19,683 bases of DNA from MGBC131033 sp910585655 (GTDB lineage Bacteria; Bacillota; Clostridia; Lachnospirales; Lachnospiraceae), in the NCBI GenBank assembly GCA_949502025.1, contig CATBCG010000027.1, positions 1-19,683 of the forward strand, given 5' to 3'. The translations under genes and the position numbers were made by a program. Positions 1-7,918 of this stretch are shown here, in pieces (the stretch's first letter is position 1; each line of letters opens with the position of its first letter). The notes below the pieces were generated by a model. It did not search any database. It was not told the DNA's origin and was given only the letters and a program-made list of their open reading frames with translations.

Positions 1-19
1 TACAACAGGAGGGGCAATC

Positions 20-970
20 ATGGCATTTAATATCAATGATTTTTTAAACGACGAGAGCAAAAAAGAGCGAAGCACAGACTGGAAACCAATCAAGATAAGC
101 GTCAGCCGCCTTCATCCGGCGCCAGACAAGGCAAACTTTTATCACGCCGACGATAAAGAGATAAAGGAGTTGGCAGAAAGCATTGAACTGATCGGCCTCC
201 AGCAGTATCCGGTAGTCCGGCCAATCGAAGGGACGGACGAGTATGAGGTAATCGCAGGGCATAAGCGCAGGCTTGCCCTGCTGCGCCTTCTGGCGGAAGG
301 AAAAACCGAGTATGAGTTAGTACCATGCAAAGTGGTATCACCGGATGAAATCCAAAACGAACTAATCTTAATTTTTACCAATTCCACCCAACGCGAACGC
401 ACAGACTACGAAAAGATGAGGGAGATCGAGCGGGTACGTGAACTCTTAAAAGAGTACCAGAAAACTCACGAGCTGCCAGGCCGGAAGCAAACGTTAATTG
501 CGGAACTGCTGGGAACTAGCAAAACCAAAGTCGGGACACTGGACAATATCAACCGAAATCTAAGCGAACCCTTCAAGGAGGAATTCGCCTCTGGAAACAT
601 CAGCACCAGTACAGCCAACGAGATCGCCGGGCTAGAGGAGGAGAAGCAGCAAGAACTATATGAAAAGTACCAAGAAACCGGGGCGGTACAGGCGAAAGAA
701 GTAAAAAAAGAAAAGAGCCGGGATATGACAAAAGAAGAGCTTTGTAGCACCTGCAACCACGAAGGAGAGTGCGCTGGTAAGAAAACGCACGAAGATGGAT
801 GTCTAGGCTATGAAGAAAGAAGGAAAGAGCCAGAAGAGTATGGGCTGGCAGAGGTAAGTAAACTCCTGCAAGAGTATAAAAAAGGCAGTTTTCCGCCTGG
901 CCTGTTACAGACCAGAAAAATCATTGTAGATGCGTTGGAACTTTTGCGGAAAAAACTGGAAAACAAATAA
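20..970 (+). CDS. ParB-like nuclease-domain protein with C-terminal Cys cluster
   Basis: This 316-residue protein has a ParB/Srx-type N-terminal domain at about residues 25-125. The core motif reads VVRPIEG, then YEVIAGHKRR at 75-84, the conserved box of ParB N-domains (CTP-binding in chromosomal ParB, nuclease-like in others). TNSTQRERTDYEKM at about 121-134 matches the second ParB box. Residues 155-181 look like the central helix-turn-helix used for DNA binding. The tail carries four cysteines (C242, C245, C251, C261) with nearby histidines, a possible zinc site not typical of ParB. The start is supported by AGGAGG at 7-12. Phage copies usually sit upstream of packaging genes, and their role may be plasmid-like partition, regulation or DNA nicking; the sequence does not decide. 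No ParA partner is visible. The next gene follows 17 bases later, so it is probably in the same transcript. Confidence 0.85.
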   Translation: MAFNINDFLNDESKKERSTDWKPIKISVSRLHPAPDKANFYHADDKEIKELAESIELIGLQQYPVVRPIEGTDEYEVIAGHKRRLALLRLLAEGKTEYELVPCKVVSPDEIQNELILIFTNSTQRERTDYEKMREIERVRELLKEYQKTHELPGRKQTLIAELLGTSKTKVGTLDNINRNLSEPFKEEFASGNISTSTANEIAGLEEEKQQELYEKYQETGAVQAKEVKKEKSRDMTKEELCSTCNHEGECAGKKTHEDGCLGYEERRKEPEEYGLAEVSKLLQEYKKGSFPPGLLQTRKIIVDALELLRKKLENK

Positions 971-987
971 AGGAGGAAGGCAGAGGC

Positions 988-1239
988 ATGAAGTTTAAAT
1001 TTAACCGAGTGCTTTATAAGCAGATAAAGAAACTCGATCATAAGCAGATGGAAGAATATATCTTCGGCATATATGATAAGGGATTTGAGGCTGGAAAGAA
1101 GGCAGCAGGCGCAAGCCTGCACCTTTCCGATCTGGAAACCGCGATCCGGGGCATAAAAGGAATCGGGGAAAAGAAGAGTACCGAAATCATGGAAGCCATC
1201 AAAAACGTACATAAGGAGGCGAACGAAAATGCTGTTTAA
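988..1239 (+). CDS. Small helix-hairpin-helix protein
   Basis: This 83-residue basic protein is of unknown function. Residues 52-72 (AIRGIKGIGEKKSTEIMEAI) have the hxxhxGhGxxxAxxh pattern of a helix-hairpin-helix, a motif that binds the DNA backbone without sequence preference. The N-terminal half is charged and helical. AAAGGAGG at 969-976 precedes the ATG. Its 3' end overlaps the next gene by 11 bases, which suggests translational coupling. A role in DNA binding is inferred from the motif only. I do not recognise a named family. Confidence 0.7.
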   Translation: MKFKFNRVLYKQIKKLDHKQMEEYIFGIYDKGFEAGKKAAGASLHLSDLETAIRGIKGIGEKKSTEIMEAIKNVHKEANENAV

Positions 1240-1657
1240 GGAAGTAGAGCAGGCAGAAAAGGAAAAGCGGGAACTGGTAACAGCAACCGGCTTCTGTCGT
1301 TTTTGTGGGCAGGCAACAACACGAAAAGCGTTGCCAGAGTGGACGCAGGAGGAAATCAACGAGCTGGCAACAGAGTTTTGCGACTGCTTTACGGCAGAAG
1401 ATTACACACGCAAAAAGAACCGGATGGAACGGGCATATGAAAGGATTGATATGCTTTTCGTAGAGGATGAGACAGTCCCGGTAGATGAATCCGTGGTAAC
1501 ATTGTTACGTGAAGCCGTTTCGCCGATGTGTGAAGATTTCATCCAATCGATCAGCATAGACACCGGGAAAGGGATAAAGGGCAAGCTAAGCCTTACCGCG
1601 AAAGGTAAAATCAAAGTATCGCGGATCATAACCGATACAAGCGCATATGAGGCATAA
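1229..1657 (+). CDS. Hypothetical protein with CxxC / CxC pairs
   Basis: This 142-residue protein is not recognised. It has FCRFCG (C23, C26) and FCDCF (C51, C53), four cysteines placed so that they could hold a zinc ion near the N-terminus. A charged, probably helical middle and a basic C-terminal strand-rich part follow. AAGGAGG at 1213-1219, inside the preceding gene, supports the ATG. It lies in a compact run of four small regulatory or DNA-binding genes ahead of the packaging operon. Its function is unknown. Confidence 0.65.
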   Translation: MLFKEVEQAEKEKRELVTATGFCRFCGQATTRKALPEWTQEEINELATEFCDCFTAEDYTRKKNRMERAYERIDMLFVEDETVPVDESVVTLLREAVSPMCEDFIQSISIDTGKGIKGKLSLTAKGKIKVSRIITDTSAYEA

Positions 1658-1668
1658 GGAGTGATAAT

Positions 1669-1995
1669 GTGAGGGAACAGGAACTCAAGGCATACCGGAA
1701 ACTATGCCGGGAAGCGAACGATCTCAGACAACGGATAAAGCAGGAAAGGAATCAGGAGATAGTACAAAGCTATAAGGCAAAGCTAAGTGAGGCAGAACAA
1801 AAAAGAAAAGAGATTGAGCAATTTATTAGTGAGATTGCCGATCCGGAGTTGCGCCTGATTTTCCGGTATCGGTTCCTGGATGGTAAGCGTTTAGCGGCAA
1901 TCGGAACAGAACTGTCCATGGACAGAAGCAGTGTCGGAAAGAAAATCAATGCTTATCTGAAACTTTCCCCCAATTCCCATTTTAAAAGATTATAA
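1669..1995 (+). CDS. Sigma-70 region 4-like phage regulator
   Basis: This 108-residue protein starts at GTG, preceded by AAGGAG at 1656-1661. Residues 1-55 form a long, highly charged helix or coiled coil. Residues 56-100 hold a helix-turn-helix of the sigma region 4 type (RLIFRYRFLDG, then AAIGTELSMDRSSVGKKINAYL). This layout matches the small phage regulators (DUF1492, ArpU or RinA-like families) that commonly sit immediately before the terminase genes and switch on late transcription in Firmicutes phages. Position fits: a consensus -10 box overlaps its stop codon and the late genes start just downstream. The family level is sure; the exact family name is less so. Confidence 0.75.
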   Translation: MREQELKAYRKLCREANDLRQRIKQERNQEIVQSYKAKLSEAEQKRKEIEQFISEIADPELRLIFRYRFLDGKRLAAIGTELSMDRSSVGKKINAYLKLSPNSHFKRL

Positions 1996-1996
1996 T
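1991..1996 (+). promoter_or_regulatory. Candidate late promoter -10 box
   Basis: TATAAT, a perfect -10 hexamer, lies at the very end of the regulator gene. No TTGACA-like box is seen 16-18 bases upstream, where the sequence is C-rich, and there is no TGn extension. If real, the promoter probably needs an activator, and the adjacent sigma-like regulator is the natural candidate. AT-rich sequence can produce this hexamer by chance. Confidence 0.35.
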
Positions 1997-2034
1997 AGTA
2001 AGTGCCAATCCAGAAGGTGCTTGCACGTACCAGA

Positions 2035-2065
2035 AGAGCCTCGACAGATGGTCGGGGCTCTTTTT
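2035..2065 (+). terminator. Rho-independent terminator ahead of the late operon
   Basis: An 11-base stem (2035-2045 with 2051-2061, one G-T wobble) has a 5-base AGATG loop and a run of five T at 2061-2065. It lies about 40 bases after the TATAAT box and before the HNH gene. It would end early transcription after the regulator, or act as a checkpoint that late transcription must pass. Confidence 0.8.
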
Positions 2066-2102
2066 GGATAGCAAAGCGACAAAGGCAGCAGGAGGGGATA
2101 CA

Positions 2103-2432
2103 ATGGCGCGAGAGTTCGCTTATTCGTTTTATCACTCTACCAGATGGCAAAAGTGCCGGGCTGCTTATATCCAGAAGAGGATAGCCGTAGATGGCGGGCT
2201 GTGTGAAAGCTGCCGGGTGATGCCTGGATACATCGTCCATCACAAGATAGAGCTGACACCAGATAACATTGGCAATCCAGCGATTGCCTTGAGCATGGAC
2301 AACTTAAAGTACGACTGTCTGGTTTGTCACAACAAGGAAAACAAAGCAGAAGAGATCGAGGGATTGGTTCGGTATGAGTTTGACGAAAGCGGTATGCCAG
2401 TGCCGAACTCCCCCCATCAAAACAACGGCTGA
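2103..2432 (+). CDS. HNH endonuclease (packaging-associated)
   Basis: This 109-residue protein starts at ATG 2103, chosen over an upstream in-frame ATG at 2064 because GGAGGGG at 2091-2097 sits correctly before it and the upstream start lies next to the terminator. The HNH fold is visible: zinc pairs C34/C37 and C72/C75, catalytic HH at 46-47, N68 and the terminal HNKEN at 76-80. HNH proteins encoded beside terminase genes in HK97-like phages are known to act with the large terminase in cutting DNA at cos sites. Adjacency to the terminase genes and to a palindromic gap fits that role rather than that of a homing endonuclease. Confidence 0.9.
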   Translation: MAREFAYSFYHSTRWQKCRAAYIQKRIAVDGGLCESCRVMPGYIVHHKIELTPDNIGNPAIALSMDNLKYDCLVCHNKENKAEEIEGLVRYEFDESGMPVPNSPHQNNG

Positions 2433-2519
2433 TTTTATTTTTCCTCACCGAGCCCCCACATTATTTAAACGCACAGGTCGCGCGCGCGAAGGGGGTGTAG
2501 TCAAAAAAGGAGGCGGGAA
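2433..2519. other. Candidate cos region between HNH and small terminase
   Basis: This 87-base gap has no ORF of note. It contains CCCCCACA (about 2453-2460), an AT-rich TTATTTAAA, then a perfect 12-base palindrome TCGCGCGCGCGA at 2478-2489 and GGGGG at 2491-2495. Its base make-up is much more GC-extreme than the flanking genes. In HNH-encoding cos phages the cohesive-end site commonly lies here. The assignment rests on position, palindrome and neighbouring HNH gene; no ends can be seen in the sequence. Confidence 0.4.
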
Positions 2520-2921
2520 ATGGTGGAAGATGAAAGAAGTTTGGAAAAGGAAAAAATCATTCAAAAGACAAAGAGGAGATTGACCGCTATTTTCCAGAAG
2601 AAAGAAGGGGATTCCCCGGAAACCGTCAAGCTGAAACGGAAAAAGAAAGAAAGCGTCGAATCCCTGATCGAGGAAGCCGCTTTTATGGCTGGGAGTTTAT
2701 ACGAGCTAAGAAGAATCATAGAAGAAAAGGGTTATGTAGAGGAGTACCAGAACGGACAGAACCAGAAAGGCTTTAAAAAAACCTGTGAGGTAGAAATCTA
2801 TAATACGATGATCAAAAATTATATGTCCTGTGTAAAGCAGCTTACTGACATGCTCCCGAAAGAAGCAGCGAAACAAGCAGAGATAAGCGATGGATTTGAG
2901 GAATTTATAGAAAGCAAATGA
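2520..2921 (+). CDS. terS: Terminase small subunit (P27-like)
   Basis: This 133-residue protein has a basic N-terminal third and a helical C-terminal part with EYQNGQNQKGFKKTCEVEIYN, the sequence pattern of P27-type small terminases (DNA recognition subunit that loads the genome onto the motor). AAGGAGG at 2507-2513 supports the ATG. The stop overlaps the large-subunit start (ATGA, 2918-2921), so the two are probably made together. It is somewhat shorter than many P27 members, but the characteristic middle region is complete. Confidence 0.85.
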   Translation: MVEDERSLEKEKIIQKTKRRLTAIFQKKEGDSPETVKLKRKKKESVESLIEEAAFMAGSLYELRRIIEEKGYVEEYQNGQNQKGFKKTCEVEIYNTMIKNYMSCVKQLTDMLPKEAAKQAEISDGFEEFIESK

Positions 2922-4759
2922 GAAGGATACAGTATCCAAACGACTATAATCCAATACTGGAATACTGGGAGCAGATCCGGCATAAGCCACTTTTTACGGC
3001 TTATGAAATCGCGAGAGCAGCAAGAGAAGCAATTCGGGCGAAGGAGCCGAACAACGAAGCCGGGATTGAGCAGGCAGAACAGGAGGAGAAGGAAGCTTTA
3101 AAGGCTCTGGAAAGTCAGAAAGCAATTTCACAGATCGTAAATACAAGCCGGAAAGTATACCTGACCTATCGCCATATTGTAGAGGATATCATACAAAACC
3201 CGGAAAGCGAGTGGGAGTACAACCCTCGTAAGGGAAATCATGTTATAGAATTTATTGAGAATTATTGCAAACACTCTAAAGGAGCGATGGGCGGAAAGCC
3301 TTTTATTCTGGAGCTATGGGAAAAAGCGTTGCTGGCGGCTGCTTTCGGAATTGTACATAAGATATCCGGGAAACGGAAGTATAAAGAGGTTGATTTAGTA
3401 GTAGGTCGAAAAAATGGAAAGTCAACACTGGCCGCAGCGGTCGGACTTTACCTCCAGATGGCAGATGGAGAGGCAGGGCCAGAAGTCTACGCCTGTGCAA
3501 CAAAAAAAGACCAGGCAAAAATCATTTGGTTGGAAGCGAAAAAGATGGTAAAAAAGTCGCCAATCCTTCTAAAACGGAACAAGGCACTCGTCGGGGAATT
3601 GATCGGGGAATTTAACGATTCTTCTTTCCGCCCACTCGGAAGAGATTCGGATACTTTGGATGGGCTGAACGTTCACGGGGCGTTACTGGATGAGATTCAC
3701 GCCTGGACAGACGACAACCTCTATGATGTTATCGTGGATGGTACATCTTCTAGGGAGGAGCCTCTAACCTTTATTACGACGACAGCTGGAACTATTCGGG
3801 AACATATCTATGATACCAAATACGCAGCCGCCGAACAGACGATCAACGGATATCAAGATCCGGAAGGATACAGGGATGAAAAAACACTCTACCTGATTTA
3901 TGAACTGGATAGCCGGGGAGAGTGGATCTATCCGGATTGTTGGGTAAAAGCAAATCCTAGCCTCGGAACCGTAAAACAGGAGGAGACTCTTTTTGACAAA
4001 GTTGAAAAGGCGAAAGCAAATCCAAAACTGGTAAAAAACTTACTTTGTAAAGATTTTGACATGCCACAAACTGTAGGCGAGGCATGGCTTACCTATGAGC
4101 AGGCAAACAATGACCGGACGTTCCACATTGAGGATTTAAGACCAAGTTACGGGATCGGAGGGTGTGACTTATCGGATACAACCGATCTTTCGGCGGCTAA
4201 AGTAATTTTTCGCGTGCCGAATGATTTGCATGTTTATGTTTTACAAATGTACTGGATGCCAGAAGATTTAGTAGCCAAAAGAGTGCTAGAGGATAAAGTA
4301 CCCTACGATACTTGGATAAAAGCAGGCTATGTCCGAACCTGCCCAGGGAACAAGAACCATCCAAAGTATATTACGGAGTGGTTTTTAGAAATCCGGGAGA
4401 TGTATGATATTTATATCCCATGGATCGGCTACGATGCCTGGTCAGCGGCTTATTGGGTAGAAGAAATGCAGCAGTATTTTGGTCGCGAGAGTATGATACC
4501 GATCCACCAAGGAGCCAAGACACTATCTGCGCCGATGAAGAGCCTGGGAGCAGATTTAGAGCATAACCTGATTGTATATAACAACAATCCAGTAGATAAG
4601 TGGTGCCTTTGTAACACGGCGATCCAAACAGATACCAATGACAACATCAAGCCAATCAAAACTAGCAATCCGAAGCGGCGCATAGATGGGACAGCAGCTC
4701 TATTGGACGCTTATACAGCTATGGAAATGAAGCTGAACGAATATCTAGTATTGATTTAA
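2918..4759 (+). CDS. terL: Terminase large subunit (YMFN/Terminase_1 family)
   Basis: This 613-residue DNA-packaging motor is full length. The ATPase domain shows Walker A GRKNGKST at 163-170, Walker B ALLDEIH at 255-261 and the coupling motif TTTAG at 287-291. The C-terminal nuclease domain shows acidic residues in CDLSDTTDLSA (D417, D420, D423), D506 in IGYDAW, and D590 near the end, in the RNase H-like pattern that cuts concatemers. It works with the small subunit, the portal and, in this phage type, probably the HNH protein. The family is the one found in HK97-like cos phages. All key residues look intact. Confidence 0.97.
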   Translation: MRRIQYPNDYNPILEYWEQIRHKPLFTAYEIARAAREAIRAKEPNNEAGIEQAEQEEKEALKALESQKAISQIVNTSRKVYLTYRHIVEDIIQNPESEWEYNPRKGNHVIEFIENYCKHSKGAMGGKPFILELWEKALLAAAFGIVHKISGKRKYKEVDLVVGRKNGKSTLAAAVGLYLQMADGEAGPEVYACATKKDQAKIIWLEAKKMVKKSPILLKRNKALVGELIGEFNDSSFRPLGRDSDTLDGLNVHGALLDEIHAWTDDNLYDVIVDGTSSREEPLTFITTTAGTIREHIYDTKYAAAEQTINGYQDPEGYRDEKTLYLIYELDSRGEWIYPDCWVKANPSLGTVKQEETLFDKVEKAKANPKLVKNLLCKDFDMPQTVGEAWLTYEQANNDRTFHIEDLRPSYGIGGCDLSDTTDLSAAKVIFRVPNDLHVYVLQMYWMPEDLVAKRVLEDKVPYDTWIKAGYVRTCPGNKNHPKYITEWFLEIREMYDIYIPWIGYDAWSAAYWVEEMQQYFGRESMIPIHQGAKTLSAPMKSLGADLEHNLIVYNNNPVDKWCLCNTAIQTDTNDNIKPIKTSNPKRRIDGTAALLDAYTAMEMKLNEYLVLI

Positions 4760-4772
4760 AAAGGGGGAAGAA

Positions 4773-6008
4773 ATGGGATTTTTCAGCAAAGTAAAACAAC
4801 TCATACATAATAGCAAAGCTGACAAAGTTCGTATGCAAATGGTAATCGAACAGGGCAATGGATTTTATGCCTGGGATGGAAAACTGTATAAGAGTGATAT
4901 CGTTCGGGCGTGCATCCGACCTTATGCCAAAGCTGCTGGGAAGATGGTTCCGAAACATATCAGGCGGGATGCCTCCGGAATTAAGGTAAATCCGGAACCT
5001 TATATCCGCTTCTTATTGGAGGAGCCAAATCCTTATATGGGATGGCAGACATACGCTATGAAAATGGCTACCAGACTGAAGCTAAACGGCAATGCCTTTG
5101 CCTTGATTATCCGGGATGAAAACGGCTACCCAACACAGCTTTATCCAATCCCATGTGTGTTGGTAGAAGCGAAATATGAAGAGGGACAACTTTTCCTGAA
5201 ATTTACTTTTAAAAATGGGAAAAGCAACACGTTTGACTATCGGGACATTATCCATTTGCGGGAAGATTTTAACGAAAATGAGATTTTTGGCACAAGTCCC
5301 TTGGAAAGCCTTATGGATTTAATGGAGGTAATCAATATCTCCGATCAAAGTGTGGTAAAGGCGGTAAAAAATGGCGGAATTGTCCGCTGGCTGCTCAAAT
5401 TTCATACTGCATTGAAACCAGGAGATATCAAGAAGAATGTCAATACCTTTGTAGAAAACTACTTATCCGTAGAAAGCGATACTCTGGGAGTAGCAGGAGC
5501 AGACGCGAGCGCGGACGTAGAGCAAATACAGCCGCATGACTATGTGCCAAATGCTGCTTTGATAGATCGGGTTACGGAGCGGCTCTACTCATTTTTTAAC
5601 ACAAACAAAAAAATCGTACAATCGAATTACACAGAAGATGAATGGACAGCTTATTATGAGGCAGAGTTAGAACCGTTTGCAGAACAGTGTCGGCAGGAGT
5701 ATACCAGGAAATTGTTTAGCCGCAGGGAGCGGGGCTTTGGGAATGAAATCGTGATAGAAGCCTATAGCCTTCAGTGTGCCAGTTTGACTACAAAACTAAA
5801 TTTGGTACAGATGGTAGACCGTGGCGCACTTACACCGAACGAGTGGCGATCAATCCTGAATCTAGTTCCGATCGAAGGAGGGGACAAACCAATCCGTCGA
5901 TTGGATACAGAAACAATAAAGGCAGAATATAGGACTTTACTGGCTGAATTGAGAGGAGGTAGGGGAAATGCCACGGCTGAATATATATGGCACGATCATA
6001 CCAAATGA
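4773..6008 (+). CDS. Portal protein (HK97 family)
   Basis: This 411-residue protein matches the HK97-type portal in length and sequence. An N-terminal wing region includes DIVRACIRPYAKAAGK. The centre has LNGNAFALIIRDENGYPTQL and REDF, typical of this family. A C-terminal region with NYTEDEWTAYYEAELEPFAEQ builds the crown and clip. It forms the ring at the capsid vertex through which DNA enters and leaves. AAGGGGG at about 4761-4767 precedes the ATG. The last 41 bases overlap the protease gene in another frame, so the portal C-terminus is coded by double-use sequence. Confidence 0.96.
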   Translation: MGFFSKVKQLIHNSKADKVRMQMVIEQGNGFYAWDGKLYKSDIVRACIRPYAKAAGKMVPKHIRRDASGIKVNPEPYIRFLLEEPNPYMGWQTYAMKMATRLKLNGNAFALIIRDENGYPTQLYPIPCVLVEAKYEEGQLFLKFTFKNGKSNTFDYRDIIHLREDFNENEIFGTSPLESLMDLMEVINISDQSVVKAVKNGGIVRWLLKFHTALKPGDIKKNVNTFVENYLSVESDTLGVAGADASADVEQIQPHDYVPNAALIDRVTERLYSFFNTNKKIVQSNYTEDEWTAYYEAELEPFAEQCRQEYTRKLFSRRERGFGNEIVIEAYSLQCASLTTKLNLVQMVDRGALTPNEWRSILNLVPIEGGDKPIRRLDTETIKAEYRTLLAELRGGRGNATAEYIWHDHTK

Positions 6009-6645
6009 TTATAAATGGTATTACGATTTGTTTGAAGAGGATAGCACTTGCCCGCGGGATGCAGCAAAGGCAATCGAAGAGGCAGGCGGAGAACTGATTG
6101 ACGTTTATATCAATTCTCCCGGCGGAGTGATATCCAGTGGCTCGGATATTTATACGTTGCTTCGCAACTATGGAAATGTAAAAATTCATATTACCGGAGA
6201 GGCGTGCAGTGCTGCATCCGTGATTGCGATGGCAGGAAAAAGCGAAATGTCTCCGACTGCTTTAATGATGGTACATTGTGTATCTGTAAACCCAGGAAGT
6301 GGAAACCATAGCTATATGCAGCATACTGCAGAAATGCTGCGGACAGCAGATGAAGCTCTTTGCACAGCTTATACAGCAAAAAGCGGAATGTCCAAAGAAA
6401 AAGCACTAACTATGATGGAACAAGAGACATGGCTAACCGCAGCACAGGCAAAAGAACACGGGCTAATAGATGAAATTATGTTTGAAGAGGAAACGCCTGT
6501 TTTTACAGGAAGCCTTTTTGAATTGCCTAGCCAGGAGAAATTGGATAGAGCCAGGAAGCTGCTAGGTGAAACTGATAGAAAGAATGAAAAGTCTTTGGCA
6601 CAACAGAAACTGGAGTATTTAAAATTATCGGAGGTAAAAGAATGA
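5968..6645 (+). CDS. ClpP-like prohead protease
   Basis: This 225-residue serine peptidase of the ClpP/crotonase fold cleaves the capsid N-terminal scaffold during maturation. The oxyanion segment INSPGG is at 48-53; the nucleophile is S81 in GEACSAAS; the histidine is H103 in LMMVHCV. E153 in QETWLTA sits where ClpP has its aspartate, a substitution I believe is common in phage members. AGGAGG at 5954-5959 confirms ATG 5968, 41 bases inside the portal gene. The stop overlaps the capsid start as ATGA. A charged tail after residue 185 may tether it inside the prohead. Confidence 0.95.
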   Translation: MPRLNIYGTIIPNDYKWYYDLFEEDSTCPRDAAKAIEEAGGELIDVYINSPGGVISSGSDIYTLLRNYGNVKIHITGEACSAASVIAMAGKSEMSPTALMMVHCVSVNPGSGNHSYMQHTAEMLRTADEALCTAYTAKSGMSKEKALTMMEQETWLTAAQAKEHGLIDEIMFEEETPVFTGSLFELPSQEKLDRARKLLGETDRKNEKSLAQQKLEYLKLSEVKE

Positions 6646-7868
6646 CAAGAGAAGAGTATTTAGCAAGAAGAAGGGAACTGATGGCACAGGCAGAGAGCCA
6701 GATTGAGGCAGCAGAAACCGTAGCAGCAGAAGCCACGATGGAGGAAGTCCGTAACCTGGACGCGCAATGGGACGCTATTTGTACTGCTATGGCGAACGCC
6801 GCTGCCCTGGCTGGGGAGGTAAGAACAATCAACCTCCAGACAGGGTTGAAGCCAAACGAAGAAGTCATTGACAACATTGGGGGCGGGGAACAGATTACTG
6901 CTGCTTCGGATGTTTACAAGGAAGCCTGGGCATTAAGCATGATGGGGAAACCATTGACAGCAGATCAGAATCGGGCGATGAAGTTAGTCAACGAAGATTA
7001 TACCCATACAACCAAAAACACCCCGCTGGTAATCCCGGAAACAGTAGCGGCGGGCATTTGGGAAATGGTAGGGGAGCTTTATCCATATTGGAATGACGTT
7101 AGCAAAACATATGTAACGGGAACTCTAAAGGTAGTAAAAGAAGGAACATCAAGTGAAGCGAAATGGTATGAGGAAGCCACAAAAACGGAAGATGGAAAAG
7201 AAACTTTTGAATCCCTATCATTAAGTGGTTGCGAACTGGCAAGGGCAATTACGGTAAGCTGGAAGCTTCGGGAAATGTCAATTGGTGATTTTATCCCATA
7301 CATCCAGAGGAAGCTGGCTAGAAAAATGGGTGCGGCATTGGGATATGGTGCAACGCATGGAACAGGTATTGTAACAGGGAAAGCGCCAGAACCACTAGGT
7401 ATTGTGACCTCTTTGGAAAAGCAAGAGAACACGCCGCAGATAACGACTTATACAGCCGGAAAGTTATCCTACAAAGATTTAACCAAAGCAAGATCCAAAG
7501 TAAAAAGCGGTTACGGAACAGGGTTGCATATCTACGCAAACTCTAACACAATCTGGAACGAGTTGGCTAATGTAGTGGATACCAATAATCGACCGCTGTT
7601 TGTCAGTAGTGTGGCAGATGGAAGCGTTGGAAAAGTGCTTGGAATGTCTGTAAAAGAGGACGATTCTATGCAGGACGGGGAAATCTTGATGAGTAATCCG
7701 TTAGACGGATATATCGCCAACGTAAATAAGCAGATGAGCCTTAGTACAGAGGAGCATGTAAAAGAAAGGGAGGCAGACTATTGCGCTTATGCAATCGTAG
7801 ATGGAACTGTGATGACGGAAAAGGCGCACTCTCTGTTGAAATATGGAACGGCAGCAGTAAAAGCCTGA
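6642..7868 (+). CDS. Major capsid protein (HK97 fold)
   Basis: This 408-residue protein carries an N-terminal helical delta domain (about 1-62, coiled-coil-like, Ala/Glu-rich), which acts as built-in scaffold in this family. A linker near 65-95 probably holds the protease cleavage site. The shell domain follows with LVIPETVAAGIWEMVGELYPYW-like P-domain and E-loop sequence, then REMSIGDFIPYIQRKLARKM and GTGIVTGKAPEPLGI, all typical of HK97-type capsids. The exact cut site cannot be read from the sequence. It is coupled to the protease by an ATGA overlap and followed by a strong hairpin. Confidence 0.97.
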   Translation: MTREEYLARRRELMAQAESQIEAAETVAAEATMEEVRNLDAQWDAICTAMANAAALAGEVRTINLQTGLKPNEEVIDNIGGGEQITAASDVYKEAWALSMMGKPLTADQNRAMKLVNEDYTHTTKNTPLVIPETVAAGIWEMVGELYPYWNDVSKTYVTGTLKVVKEGTSSEAKWYEEATKTEDGKETFESLSLSGCELARAITVSWKLREMSIGDFIPYIQRKLARKMGAALGYGATHGTGIVTGKAPEPLGIVTSLEKQENTPQITTYTAGKLSYKDLTKARSKVKSGYGTGLHIYANSNTIWNELANVVDTNNRPLFVSSVADGSVGKVLGMSVKEDDSMQDGEILMSNPLDGYIANVNKQMSLSTEEHVKEREADYCAYAIVDGTVMTEKAHSLLKYGTAAVKA

Positions 7869-7877
7869 TAGAAATAT

Positions 7878-7897
7878 GGCTCCCGTTTCCGGGAGCC
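7878..7897 (+). other. Strong hairpin after the capsid gene
   Basis: A perfect 8-base stem (GGCTCCCG with CGGGAGCC) and a TTTC loop begin 9 bases after the capsid stop. No T-run follows, so it is not a classic terminator. It sits between the most heavily needed gene and the connector genes and may protect the 3' end of a processed capsid mRNA or attenuate downstream expression. The ribosome binding site of the next gene (AAAGGAGG, about 7904-7911) follows directly. Confidence 0.65.
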
Positions 7898-7918
7898 CTC
7901 CGGAAAGGAGGCGCAGTT

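Noticed and set aside
808..1359. Minus-strand frame of 183 codons
   Set aside because: It crosses three plus-strand genes that each have ribosome binding sites and overlaps; there is no recognisable protein pattern.
2103..2432. HNH gene as a selfish homing endonuclease
   Set aside because: It is an independent small gene next to the terminases and a candidate cos region, matching packaging HNH proteins; it does not interrupt another gene.
7878..7897. Rho-independent terminator after the capsid gene
   Set aside because: The stem is strong but no T-run follows, and downstream genes need read-through.
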